Made by a program: the position numbers and the translations under genes
Notes under the pieces: generated by a model
Seen by the model: only the letters and a program-made list of their open reading frames with translations
What the model was told of the DNA's origin: nothing
Databases searched by the model: none
Source: Planctomycetaceae bacterium
GTDB taxonomy: Bacteria > Planctomycetota > Planctomycetia > Planctomycetales > Planctomycetaceae
DNA: 64,000 bases
Assembly: GCA_900299185.1 (NCBI GenBank)
Contig: OMIV01000186.1
Coordinates: 1 to 64,000 of the forward strand
Direction of reading: 5' to 3'
Shown here: positions 1-9,126 of the stretch, piece by piece
Layout: every line of letters starts with the position of its first letter
How positions within the stretch are numbered: position 1 is the first letter of the stretch

Positions 1-118
1 GCCGAGCTTACGGCTACCGCAACCGCAATCACTTCATCCTGAGAATCGAAACACTTCACACCACCAAAGTCCGACTCGTCGGCTGATACCAGTTACCCCC
101 ACGGTTTTGCGATGAGCC
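1..118 (+). mobile_element. Right end of an ISL3-family-like insertion sequence, truncated by the window edge
   Basis: The first 86 bases encode the last residues of a transposase. About 25 bases later the sequence ends in what, on the minus strand, reads GGCTCATCGCAAAACCGTG (positions 100-118). Terminal repeats starting GGCTC and containing AAACCGTG are the kind I recall for ISL3-family elements. The left end and target-site duplication lie outside the window, so the boundary at 118 is inferred from the repeat alone. The element stops 251 bases before the start of the giant surface-protein gene. Confidence 0.65.
3..86 (+). CDS. ISL3-like transposase, C-terminal fragment (partial)
   Basis: Only the last 27 residues are in the window, in the frame beginning at base 3 and ending with TGA at 84-86. 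The visible tail contains RAYGYRNRNHFILRI. This matches the pattern at the C-terminus of ISL3-family DDE transposases (a GYRN-aromatic-RLRI stretch after the last catalytic Glu). The catalytic residues are outside the window, so intactness cannot be judged. The adjacent terminal-repeat-like sequence supports the call. Confidence 0.6.
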   Translation, partial: RAYGYRNRNHFILRIETLHTTKVRLVG

Positions 119-369
119 GAATTTCTTGGTTTTGTGCCGAGACTCTCGCAGGCGAGCTGGGTTTGAGTTTGCCTACGCTCTGCGCGTGAAGTTTTGTCGC
201 CAACTCCGGAAGCTTGGCGACGTTTGGCTACACGTGAGATCGCGTCAAAGTCGACGTGGCGAATGTCCCGAAAAGCCCTCGCCACGATCCTGGTGCCAAC
301 GGTGTTGTCGGTTGCAGAGAACCGCTCACCGTTGGCTTAAAGACATCCCCTCGGTGAAGGACTGATTGC
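119..369. other. Non-coding leader between the IS end and the giant surface-protein gene
   Basis: I see no convincing gene in these 251 bases. The short open frames here have no ribosome-binding site and no protein-like composition. The stretch must hold the promoter of the 370-6654 gene unless transcription enters from the insertion sequence. No clear -35/-10 or -24/-12 pair stands out. Confidence 0.4.
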
Positions 370-3300
370 ATGCGGATCAAGAATTGGTTGAGTCAACTCA
401 GACAAACTCACGGCCACAATTCACGTTCCCGAAACACCTGGCTGCGACGGCAGGCTCTTCACAGTCGCGCGGTGGAAGGGCTCGAAACTCGAGTTCTCCT
501 AACGACGTTTCCGCAGGTTGACTCGTGGTTGAAGGGTGCTCCGGGTCAGTATGCCGAAGCGGTCAATGGCTTTGATACCGCCGCCGGTCCCAGCACGACG
601 TTCCCCAATTTTGTCCCGCCGGGAGCTACATACAACGGCGGCGTGACGACTCCCGAAATTGGTGACATCCAACGCATTAAGGCGTCTGCGAATTGGGTCT
701 ATGTCGAGACCGGCGGGCTTGCGAGCTACGTGATGGGGCCGTGGTTCAACGGCAATGGGACCGTGTTTCCCAACTTTCCGGCGGATCAAAACCTGACGTT
801 TCGAGTGCCGCGCAGTCCGTCGATCCCGGCGACTAAAACCGTGACGCCGATGGGAGCTATCGGGCTGTACGTCAACGGCGTGGCCATGTTCAACGCGCTC
901 GACGGGTTCTCGTATGACACTGCTACCGGGCAGGATCTCGGAAGTATGGCTCCTCCGGGGCAACCCACTGGCGATGGCATTTGGCAGCGAGATGCGAACT
1001 TCGCAGAGAAAGTCACCTTCGACCATTCCAACGCACATCAACCAGATAACGGTGAGTACCACTACCACTCCAACCCGGTCGCGCTGCGAACTCAGTTGAA
1101 TGACAACATCGAGTACACCGGGCAGCCCGATCTGTTCCCTTATGAGGACGTCACCACTGGCACTGACACGCATGCCAATGATGAAGACCGCAACTACGAA
1201 GAACTGACGACCAACCTGCATCACTCGCCCATCATTGGCTGGTCCAAAGATGGTTTTCCGGTTTATGGACCGTATGGGTATTCGAATCCCAACGACACCA
1301 GCAGCCCGATCGTTCGCATGCAGTCCAACTATCGACTTCGCAATATCACTCAGCGACACAGCCTCGACGATTGGGCCGCGAAGCTGCACTTCGGTGGGAA
1401 TGTCGTTTTGAATGCACAAGGCGAATATGACCTACCGACTGGCCAATGGGGGCCAGACGTTTCGCCGCAACATCCACTCGGGGCGTACATCGAGGACTAC
1501 GAAACGGTTGACGGCCAAGGCACGCTGGATGTCTTCAATGGTCGGTACGCCAAGACGCCTGAATTCCCCAACGGCACCTATGCCTACTTCTTGTCGATTG
1601 ATGCTGCGGGCGAAGGGTCCTTCCCGTATGCGATCGGTCCGGCGTACTTCGGCTCGCCGACTGGTGGTCGAGTGACTTCAATCCCCGAGCCAGTCACGAC
1701 GGTCTTTGATGTCGTGAATGGTGCTCCCACGATTTCTGACATCGTCGATCAATCGACCAACGAAGACACACCCACGGCTGCGATTGGTTTCATTGTCGGA
1801 GACGACGTGACTCCCGCCACGAGCTTGTCGGTCAGTGCGACCTCTTCGAATACGGCTCTCATTCCCAATGGCAACATCTTGTTGGGAGGCAGTGGTTCGT
1901 CGCGCACGATCACCCTATCGCCAGCTCCCAACGCTTTCGGAACTGCGACCATCACGGTCAGCGTGACGGACTCCACGGGCGGTACCACTTCCGACACGTT
2001 CGTGCTGACGGTCAGTCCGATTAACGACCTGCCGGTCATCAGTGACATCACCGATCGCACGACAACCTCAGGGACATCGACAGGGGCGATCTCGTTTACA
2101 GTCGGCGATCTTGAAACACCGGCGGCAGCGCTGACGGTGAGTGGTCAGTCATCGAATACCACGCTGGTCCCGAACGCCAACATCGTGTTTGGCGGCAGCG
2201 GTGAAAATCGCACGGTCACTGTGACACCAGCTCCCGGCAAGACCGGAACGGCGACCATCTATGTCACGGTCAATGACGGTACGGCATCAAGCTCGGATTC
2301 GTTTGTGCTCACCGTGACGAGCGCTCCCAATACTCCGCCGGTCATCAGCGACATCAAGGATTTGTCGACCACGAAGAACACCACGACGAGTGTCATTAAC
2401 TTTACAGTCGGCGATACAGAGACAGCTCTGGGGTCGTTGGTCGTAACGGCTTCCTCGTCGAACACTTCGCTGCTGCCTAACCCCAACATCATTCTGGGCG
2501 GAACTGGCGGCGATCGAACGATCTTTATGACGCCGGCCAACAATCTGACGGGAACGGCGACAGTGACCGTGACCGTCACTGACGGGAGTGGAGCGACAGC
2601 GACCGACACCTTCGTGCTGACGGTGAACTCGGTTCCGAATGCCAATCCCAAGATTGCCAATGTCTCCGACATCACCATCAACGAAGACACCGCATCACCG
2701 GTTATTCCCTTCGCGATCACCGACGTCGAAACACCGACGAGCTTGCTGGGAGTTACCGCGACGTCGTCGAACCTCGCGCTGATTCCGGCGAACGGCATTA
2801 CGCTCGCGGGTAGCGGCGGCAACCGTACGGTCACCGTTCGACCTGCTCCTAACAAGACCGGCAAGAGCACCATCACTCTGACCGTTACCGACACTGCGGG
2901 CAGTACTGCTTCCGACACCTTCGATGTGATCGTGGCTCCGGTTAATGACTTGCCCGTCATCAGCAACATCATTGATCGCACGATCGACGAAGACGGCTCG
3001 GCCGTGTTGACGTTCTCGATCAGCGATATCGAAACCGAAGCCGGAGTGCTGTCACTGAGTGTCGCTTCTTCCAACGCGAACTTGCTGCCGATCGACCGGA
3101 TTCAGTTTGGTGGCTCTGGCGGCGGACGCTCGGTCATGGTTGCTCCGCTGCCTAATCAAAGTGGTTCGTCGACCGTTACGGTGACCGTCACTGATGCCGA
3201 TGGTGGAACCAGCAGTGACTCGTTTGTGCTGACCGTTAATCCCGTCAATGACCCGCCGCGCATTGCCGACATCCCCGACATCTTGATTGCTCAAGACACG

Positions 3301-6300
3301 GTCAGTGCTCCGATCCCGTTCAATGTCGGCGACATTGAATCGGCACCGGGAACACTGACCTTGGCCGCAGCATCGTCGAATGCCGCGCTGATTCCGGTGG
3401 CTGGCATTCAATTCGGTGGAAGCGGCGGCGATCGCACGGTGACCGTTGCTCCGGCACCCGGCCAGTTCGGGACGGCCACCATCACGGTTACGGTGAAAGA
3501 TGGTGTCTTGACCGCGTCTGACACATTCGTCGTTACGGTGACTCCTGACACCGAATCGCCGACCATCAGCGACATTCGGGAACTCACCATCGCCGAAGAT
3601 TCCACGCCCGCGCCGATCAACTTTGTGATTGGCGATCAGCAAACGGCTGTCGGCGATTTGCTCGTTCGTGCGACGTCATCCAATCCGAACTTGGTGCCGG
3701 ATGGCAACTTGGTCATTGGTGGCAGCGGTTCGAATCGCACGCTGTCGTTGTCCCCACTCCCCAATCAATTCGGTACGGCGACCATCACCGTGACCGTGAC
3801 CGATACCGATGGTCGATCTCGCTCGGACACCTTTGCGCTCAACGTTACTCCGGTGAATGATCTGCCGACGATTACCAGCATCGACGACATCACGATTGAT
3901 GAAGACGGCAATCGAGTCGTCAACTTCACCGTCGGCGATCTGGAGACGTTGCCGGCGAACTTGATGCTGTCAGCTCGTTCGTCGAATACCGCCGTACTAC
4001 CGGCTACGAGGATGACCTTTGGAGGCAGTGGAGTGAACCGCACTCTGACGCTGACTCCAGCTGCCAACATCTTTGGAACGACGGCGATCACAGTGACCGT
4101 CACCGACGCGAATGGCGGGGCGGCGACTGAGCCGTTCCAGTTCACGATCAATTCGGTGAATGATCGGCCGGTACTGCAGCCGATTGGCAATCAAATCATC
4201 AGCGAAGATCGCGATGTTGTTGTGGGCCTGGCTTTGGGAGATGTCGAAACTCTGCCCGATCAATTGTTGGTGACGGCTTCGTCGTCCAACGCGGACCTGT
4301 TCCCGAATGGCAATTTGGTGATTGCCGGAACCGGCACCAGTCGCACGTTGACGGCCACGCCGCTGCCCAATGCCAACGGCTCGGCGACCATTACCGTGAC
4401 GGTCACCGATGGCGACAATGTCAGCACATCGCAGGCGTTTTCGATCACGGTGAACTCGGTCAACGACGCGCCCACGATTTCGCCAGTGGCCGACCAAACG
4501 ATCGAAGAAGACGGCTCGTTGCCCCCACTTAACGTGACGATCGGTGATCCTGATTCGTCAGCGGATGGGTTGGTCTTAAGCGTCGCGACCTCCAATCCCG
4601 CGCTCATTCCGTCGAGCAACATCGTGCTGGGAGGCAGCGGAACAACTCGAACCATTGCACTGACTCCGACCGCCAATGGCTTCGGTGATTCCATCATCAC
4701 GCTGACGGTTCGCGATAACACAGGGTTGCAATCTCAAGCAGCTTTCAAAGTCACCGTGTTGCCGATGAATGATTCGGTTCCTGTCGCGGGCGACGACACG
4801 TTTGCTGTTGCTCGCGGGGGTATGACGCCGGTGTTGTCGGTGCTGGGCAACGACACCGACGCGGACCTGCCGAACGATCTGCTGACCATTGGGACGGAGC
4901 TCGTGACACAACCATTACACGGTCGAGTGACGCTCGATTTCCACGGCTACATTCAATACCAGAACAATGGCGATCCGGGGGCGACGGACAGCTTCCAATA
5001 CCGCTTGCTGGATGATGCCGGGCATCAAGCGATCGGCACGGTCCCCATCAATTTACAGAACTCGCCGCCCAGCGCGCAAGCCGGTGGTCCTTACCAGATT
5101 GCACCGGGACAAGATCTGCGGCTCGATGCTGGGCAGTCGCGAGATCCCGATAGCGATCCGCTGTCGTTTAAGTGGTTCCTCAACGGAGACGATGTCGCTG
5201 ACGTGACGACGTCTGACGCCGCAGTCACGGTGCCGTGGACGAGACTTGTTGAGCTGGGGCTGCGACCGGGCTTCTCAGGTCCAATCGGATTGGAAGTTAC
5301 ATCGACCGATGGCACCGCCAAGGCGACATCATCGCTCGCGATTGGCACCGTGTTTGAGTTCCGGCCAATCGCTGATGGCAACGCCGATCAGTATGTCATT
5401 CTTCAGACACCCAACGGGCTTGATATTCGTCGTCCAGAGGGGACTCAGCCGTTGACGCCACCGGGACTCGTGAATCTGACGCAAGTTGTGGTCGTCGGTT
5501 CGAATGATCCTGAGACCTTCACGCTGCCGGCGCAGCCCGCTCGGCTCAACATCGTCATCTCGGGCAACGGCGGAGCTGACGCGACTTACGTCCTGGGCTC
5601 CGATCAAGCGGATGTCATCACTCTTACAAACATCCCCAATACGGCGGATCGAGTCGGTGTTGGGGCTGGTCCCGAGGCCGCGCGACTGCAAGCCAACCTG
5701 GCGACTGAGGATATCATCGTTGCAGGCGGTTTAGGGAACGACGTTCTGGATGCTCGACCTGTGACGGCACCGACCAGCGTTCGACTGACTTTGGCCGGTC
5801 AGGATGGCAACGACCAATTGTGGGGCGGTGTTGGCAACGATGTGCTCAGCGGAGACCTGGGCGACGACTTCGCTCAAGGTGGTCCTGGCAATGACATAGT
5901 CCGAGGCGGTGCCGGAGCGGACTCGTTGGCGGGCGGTGACGGCAACGACTTGGTGCAAGGTCAAGGCGGCAGCAAAGACACCGTCAGTGGTGGTGGAGGA
6001 AACGATACACTCGACGGTGGAGCCGGTGCGGACTTCATGGCCGAAGCTGGCAACGTCAACTTCACTCTGACCGACGTGCAATTGACGGGGCTTGGAACCG
6101 ACCAGCTCATTGATCTGGAAGCCGCTCAGCTTTCAGGCGGGCCGGGTAACAATCTCTTCGATGCCGCTCGCTTTACGAAAGGCCCGGTCACTCTGCTGGG
6201 CAACGCTGGCAACGACACGTTGATCGGCAGCGTCAGTGGTGACGTGGTGCAAGGCGGACTGGGCGACGACGTCTTGAAGGGCGGACCGGGTAACGATGCT

Positions 6301-6654
6301 CTGCAAGGTAACGATGGCGCCGACATCTTGATCGGCGGAGCAGGCAACGACTCTTTGGATGGCGGCGGCGGAAACGATGGTCTGTCGGGCCAAGATGGCG
6401 ATGACGTGCTCATCGGCAACATTGGTGACGACACGTTGATTGGCGGAGCCGGCAAAGACAGCTTGCAGGGCGGCCTCGGCAACGACATCGCGTTGGGTAA
6501 GGGCGATGCCGACATCGTGGATGGCGGCGACGGCACCGACACGATCGCAGGTGGCAGTGGTTCTGGAGCGGATCTGGGCGATCAACGTCTCGGTCCAGCC
6601 AGTGAGATCAACGAAGCCTTCGTCTTCACCGCCAATTGGATCGACGCGATCTAG
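370..6654 (+). CDS. Giant exported YHYH-domain protein with ten tandem Ig/cadherin-like repeats and a C-terminal RTX region
   Basis: This is a 2094-residue protein. The N-terminus is basic and has a LEPR-type planctomycete sorting motif (VEGLETRVLLT, about residues 36-46). A YHYH domain follows (about 60-440; the YHYH signature is near residue 230). Ten tandem repeats of about 101 residues occupy residues 453-1470, each with an 'EDxxxxxIxFxVGDxET', 'SSNxxLxP', 'GGSGxxRT' and 'ATITVTVTD' core. Next come a VCBS/Ig-like domain (about 1470-1560) and a PKD-like domain (about 1560-1650). The C-terminus has many GGxGxDxL nonapeptides (about 1780-2060) that should bind calcium as RTX beta-rolls. It is probably a cell-surface or secreted adhesin-like protein. 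The substrate of the YHYH domain is unknown. The start follows a poor ribosome site, but the LEPR motif sits at the usual distance from it. Confidence 0.85.
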   Translation: MRIKNWLSQLRQTHGHNSRSRNTWLRRQALHSRAVEGLETRVLLTTFPQVDSWLKGAPGQYAEAVNGFDTAAGPSTTFPNFVPPGATYNGGVTTPEIGDIQRIKASANWVYVETGGLASYVMGPWFNGNGTVFPNFPADQNLTFRVPRSPSIPATKTVTPMGAIGLYVNGVAMFNALDGFSYDTATGQDLGSMAPPGQPTGDGIWQRDANFAEKVTFDHSNAHQPDNGEYHYHSNPVALRTQLNDNIEYTGQPDLFPYEDVTTGTDTHANDEDRNYEELTTNLHHSPIIGWSKDGFPVYGPYGYSNPNDTSSPIVRMQSNYRLRNITQRHSLDDWAAKLHFGGNVVLNAQGEYDLPTGQWGPDVSPQHPLGAYIEDYETVDGQGTLDVFNGRYAKTPEFPNGTYAYFLSIDAAGEGSFPYAIGPAYFGSPTGGRVTSIPEPVTTVFDVVNGAPTISDIVDQSTNEDTPTAAIGFIVGDDVTPATSLSVSATSSNTALIPNGNILLGGSGSSRTITLSPAPNAFGTATITVSVTDSTGGTTSDTFVLTVSPINDLPVISDITDRTTTSGTSTGAISFTVGDLETPAAALTVSGQSSNTTLVPNANIVFGGSGENRTVTVTPAPGKTGTATIYVTVNDGTASSSDSFVLTVTSAPNTPPVISDIKDLSTTKNTTTSVINFTVGDTETALGSLVVTASSSNTSLLPNPNIILGGTGGDRTIFMTPANNLTGTATVTVTVTDGSGATATDTFVLTVNSVPNANPKIANVSDITINEDTASPVIPFAITDVETPTSLLGVTATSSNLALIPANGITLAGSGGNRTVTVRPAPNKTGKSTITLTVTDTAGSTASDTFDVIVAPVNDLPVISNIIDRTIDEDGSAVLTFSISDIETEAGVLSLSVASSNANLLPIDRIQFGGSGGGRSVMVAPLPNQSGSSTVTVTVTDADGGTSSDSFVLTVNPVNDPPRIADIPDILIAQDTVSAPIPFNVGDIESAPGTLTLAAASSNAALIPVAGIQFGGSGGDRTVTVAPAPGQFGTATITVTVKDGVLTASDTFVVTVTPDTESPTISDIRELTIAEDSTPAPINFVIGDQQTAVGDLLVRATSSNPNLVPDGNLVIGGSGSNRTLSLSPLPNQFGTATITVTVTDTDGRSRSDTFALNVTPVNDLPTITSIDDITIDEDGNRVVNFTVGDLETLPANLMLSARSSNTAVLPATRMTFGGSGVNRTLTLTPAANIFGTTAITVTVTDANGGAATEPFQFTINSVNDRPVLQPIGNQIISEDRDVVVGLALGDVETLPDQLLVTASSSNADLFPNGNLVIAGTGTSRTLTATPLPNANGSATITVTVTDGDNVSTSQAFSITVNSVNDAPTISPVADQTIEEDGSLPPLNVTIGDPDSSADGLVLSVATSNPALIPSSNIVLGGSGTTRTIALTPTANGFGDSIITLTVRDNTGLQSQAAFKVTVLPMNDSVPVAGDDTFAVARGGMTPVLSVLGNDTDADLPNDLLTIGTELVTQPLHGRVTLDFHGYIQYQNNGDPGATDSFQYRLLDDAGHQAIGTVPINLQNSPPSAQAGGPYQIAPGQDLRLDAGQSRDPDSDPLSFKWFLNGDDVADVTTSDAAVTVPWTRLVELGLRPGFSGPIGLEVTSTDGTAKATSSLAIGTVFEFRPIADGNADQYVILQTPNGLDIRRPEGTQPLTPPGLVNLTQVVVVGSNDPETFTLPAQPARLNIVISGNGGADATYVLGSDQADVITLTNIPNTADRVGVGAGPEAARLQANLATEDIIVAGGLGNDVLDARPVTAPTSVRLTLAGQDGNDQLWGGVGNDVLSGDLGDDFAQGGPGNDIVRGGAGADSLAGGDGNDLVQGQGGSKDTVSGGGGNDTLDGGAGADFMAEAGNVNFTLTDVQLTGLGTDQLIDLEAAQLSGGPGNNLFDAARFTKGPVTLLGNAGNDTLIGSVSGDVVQGGLGDDVLKGGPGNDALQGNDGADILIGGAGNDSLDGGGGNDGLSGQDGDDVLIGNIGDDTLIGGAGKDSLQGGLGNDIALGKGDADIVDGGDGTDTIAGGSGSGADLGDQRLGPASEINEAFVFTANWIDAI
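1726..4777 (+). repeat. Ten tandem repeats of about 305 bases inside the giant surface-protein gene
   Basis: Each unit encodes about 101 residues beginning 'P-x-I-x-x-I-x-D' and ending with 'F-x-L-T-V-x-x-V-N-D'. Eight to ten of the key positions are kept in all ten copies. The DNA copies are diverged, so this is an old expansion and not a recent identical array. Such repeats can recombine and change the length of the stalk. Confidence 0.85.
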
Positions 6655-6726
6655 GCCCATGAGGTCGGCGCATTGACTACGTGATGTCGATGTGCCGAAC
6701 GCTGCAAGCAGGCTTACTCAACGAAG

Positions 6727-6778
6727 AAACCCGAGGCGTGATTGCGAGCCAAGTGCTCCTCATCCACGCCTCGGGTTT
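6727..6778 (+). terminator. Hairpin terminator between convergent genes
   Basis: Arms AAACCCGAGGCGTG (6727-6740) and its exact complement (6765-6778) form a 14-bp perfect stem with a 24-base loop, followed by a T-rich GTCTTTG. It lies 72 bases after the stop of the giant gene and 41 bases beyond the end of the leftward HTTM gene. It may terminate transcription from both sides. Confidence 0.7.
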
Positions 6779-6819
6779 GTCTTTGTTGGACTGAGTTACT
6801 TCGGTCTCGATCCCAGTCG

Positions 6820-8319
6820 TTACTGCTGCTGTAACAGTGTGAAGGATCGCCGTGTGATCTCATGGTTGCCGCTGCGAATCACCAAGAAGTACTCACCTGG
6901 TTCCAAAGCTGGCAACATCTCGAAGGCATAGTTAGATCGCAGCGTCGTGCGATCAATGACCTGGCCAACGCGGTCGATCAAGCGGTTCTCTGAGTCATGC
7001 AAGTTACACTCGATCCACATGTCTTCATGCGGCGGAGTGAGCGTGCATTGAGCGAGTACACGCTCGCCGTACTTAAAGACGCTCTTATGATCGACGAGCA
7101 CGTCGCCAAACATCTCTGAGCCCAGTTCGAACGATAGAAATTTGTCGGACTCACGAATGCGAGCAGATGTCTTCAGCATCGGTCGCACGACTTCGGGATC
7201 GAGTTCCACAAGCGTCGGACGGCCTTGAGGGGCTCGGTCATGCATCGGATCGAGTTGGTATTCAGCACCCACTCCCGCCAAAGCAACGGCTGGCACGCAG
7301 ACTCCGAAGATCGCTTGCGCGGTCAACGGTCGACGCCCTGGAATGAACGACGGAATGCGGTCTGTCATGCTCCTGACTGTCCGAGCAATTCGGCTGCCAC
7401 GTCGCGATAGTCGTCTTAACCATTGACCGATCAACTGAGCGTCTCGTTGGTTGAAGAAGCAGAAGTAGATCGTGCAGCAGACCAGCGGGAAGATGTGCAA
7501 GCCAAGCAACAGCGACGTTCCGATGTGGAAGAATACTCCCAGCGAAAGCATCCAAAGTCGGCCCCAACCGCGCCAGGCCAAGAAGACGAAGAGCACTTCC
7601 CAGATGATCGTGACGTAGGCCGAAACGACCATCGTCCCAGGGTAATACGAAGCCCATTCGCCGATGGGATTCGCCGAGTTCACGTTGGTCAGCATCCACT
7701 GGCGCATTTGGTCGCTGCTGAAGAAGGCCGGCGTATGCATCTTGGTGAAGGCTGCACCGAGATAGACCAGCCCGATCAGCAACTGCATCAAACGTCGCGG
7801 CCATACCGCCGACTTGGGATGGGGCGAAACGTTTGGCAGATGCAGCGTCGAATTCTGTTCTTTGCGGCGTCTCAGAATGGCGTCGATCGACCAGACCGAA
7901 CCGCATTCGGATAAGGTCAACAACAACAGCCCATGCGACGCGATGACCGTGTACTTGGTCATGGTGCCTAAAGCATCCATCAAAGTCAGGTAGGTGTAGA
8001 TGGTTGTGGCAAGAGCCAAAGACACTCGGGAACACCAACCAATTGATGTCGTGATCAAGGTCAGAATCAAGACCGAAGCCAGAGCAACTGCAACCGCTCC
8101 CGAAGGAGTCGGCAAGAAGTCGGGATAGCCGTAGTTGATTGCGAGCGGGGCCGCAGCGCCATCGAGCGAATACAGCTCGCGGGCATGAAACCAACGCGGA
8201 ACCATGTCCAACATCAGGACCAGCGGCAGAAAGATACGAACGACGGCCAGTCCAAAGGGAACTTCTTCGTCAAAGAAGAACTTCGAGATATCGCGACTCG
8301 TACGAGTGAGGCTGTTCAT
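6820..8319 (-). CDS. HTTM domain-containing integral membrane protein
   Basis: This is a 499-residue protein. Its N-terminal two thirds is a set of hydrophobic helices (about residues 20-330) with the arrangement seen in HTTM (horizontally transferred transmembrane) proteins, distant relatives of vitamin K-dependent gamma-carboxylase. Features that fit are the early RIFLPLVLMLD and WFHARELYS segments, YLGAAFTKMHTPAFF in the middle, and FHIGTSLLLGLHIF late in the membrane part. The last about 130 residues are soluble and beta-rich. The start at 8319 has an AAGGA ribosome site 9 bases upstream. The gene begins 14 bases after the stop of 8334-9005, so the two are almost certainly co-transcribed. 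The reaction is unknown. Confidence 0.8.
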   Translation of the reverse strand: MNSLTRTSRDISKFFFDEEVPFGLAVVRIFLPLVLMLDMVPRWFHARELYSLDGAAAPLAINYGYPDFLPTPSGAVAVALASVLILTLITTSIGWCSRVSLALATTIYTYLTLMDALGTMTKYTVIASHGLLLLTLSECGSVWSIDAILRRRKEQNSTLHLPNVSPHPKSAVWPRRLMQLLIGLVYLGAAFTKMHTPAFFSSDQMRQWMLTNVNSANPIGEWASYYPGTMVVSAYVTIIWEVLFVFLAWRGWGRLWMLSLGVFFHIGTSLLLGLHIFPLVCCTIYFCFFNQRDAQLIGQWLRRLSRRGSRIARTVRSMTDRIPSFIPGRRPLTAQAIFGVCVPAVALAGVGAEYQLDPMHDRAPQGRPTLVELDPEVVRPMLKTSARIRESDKFLSFELGSEMFGDVLVDHKSVFKYGERVLAQCTLTPPHEDMWIECNLHDSENRLIDRVGQVIDRTTLRSNYAFEMLPALEPGEYFLVIRSGNHEITRRSFTLLQQQ

Positions 8320-8333
8320 GAGAGCGTCCTTTC

Positions 8334-9005
8334 CTACTTCGCGGCTGCGAGTTCTTGAGTCGTCCCATTGACTGGTAATGCCAAAGTCGCGGTCTCGGTG
8401 AAGTGCTCGTCAGAGCGTTGCAGCGGATTCACCTGATAGAACGGCTTGCCTTGTTGGGCCTCTCGCCAAATGCGTGGGTTGTCGCTCAAGCAGAGCTGGG
8501 CTTGGTAATCGAACCAGCCGAGATTAAGCGTCACCAACCGTCCTTCGCCATCGAAGATCTGTCGCAGGTGAAAGTACGAATGTGGCTGCTTCGGTTCGGT
8601 GTAACGTTTCTGCCACAGCTCGTCGGGCAAGTTGAACTTCTTCGCCCAGACCTCGTCGACAACGAAGATGCGTTGCATGGGTTCGTGGTCGGTGTGCTTC
8701 AAGCAATTCAGAGCAATCGCACCGGTGTGATTCACGAACGGGTCGTAGTGATGTCGACTGATATCGCCGAAGGGATTGAAGTCGCCCCACGGTCCAGGAG
8801 CGAGCTGATAGAAACGCCCGCTTTCGCCTTCGCCGATGATATGAGTGCGGTTTTCGTAACCGGCCCAGCCACAGAACATGTCCCAAACGACAAAGTACAT
8901 TGCCGGGTGGACGTTGGCTTTGAAGTTCAACGCATGCGCCGCAATGCCGAATAGCAGCGAGCCCAAATAAACGGCAATCACTCCAATTGCCAAACAGCGT
9001 TTCAT
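8334..9005 (-). CDS. Membrane-anchored protein of unknown function, partner of the HTTM protein
   Basis: This is a 223-residue protein with a single N-terminal hydrophobic segment (residues 4-25), probably an uncleaved anchor or signal peptide, followed by an extracytoplasmic domain. I do not recognise a family. Notable stretches are FVVWDMFCGWAGYENRTH and LAPGPWGDFNPFGDISRHHYDPF, rich in aromatic and His residues. A strong AAAGGAG ribosome site precedes the ATG. It is the first gene of a two-gene operon with the HTTM protein, 14 bases apart, and this tight coupling is the only functional clue. Confidence 0.75.
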   Translation of the reverse strand: MKRCLAIGVIAVYLGSLLFGIAAHALNFKANVHPAMYFVVWDMFCGWAGYENRTHIIGEGESGRFYQLAPGPWGDFNPFGDISRHHYDPFVNHTGAIALNCLKHTDHEPMQRIFVVDEVWAKKFNLPDELWQKRYTEPKQPHSYFHLRQIFDGEGRLVTLNLGWFDYQAQLCLSDNPRIWREAQQGKPFYQVNPLQRSDEHFTETATLALPVNGTTQELAAAK

Positions 9006-9126
9006 GGCGTCACTCCTTTGACGACTCGATCACTCACAGTGGGGTTGGGAATATCCGACCGCTTTGCGAAATGGGTCAAGATCACCTTCCGAAGAGCATG
9101 GACGCGAGCAAGGTCAAGTCGTGTCG

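Noticed and set aside
499-1419. 306-codon open frame antisense to the YHYH domain
   Set aside because: It is a frame shadow of the YHYH coding sequence with no start signal or domain. The sense protein is clearly real.
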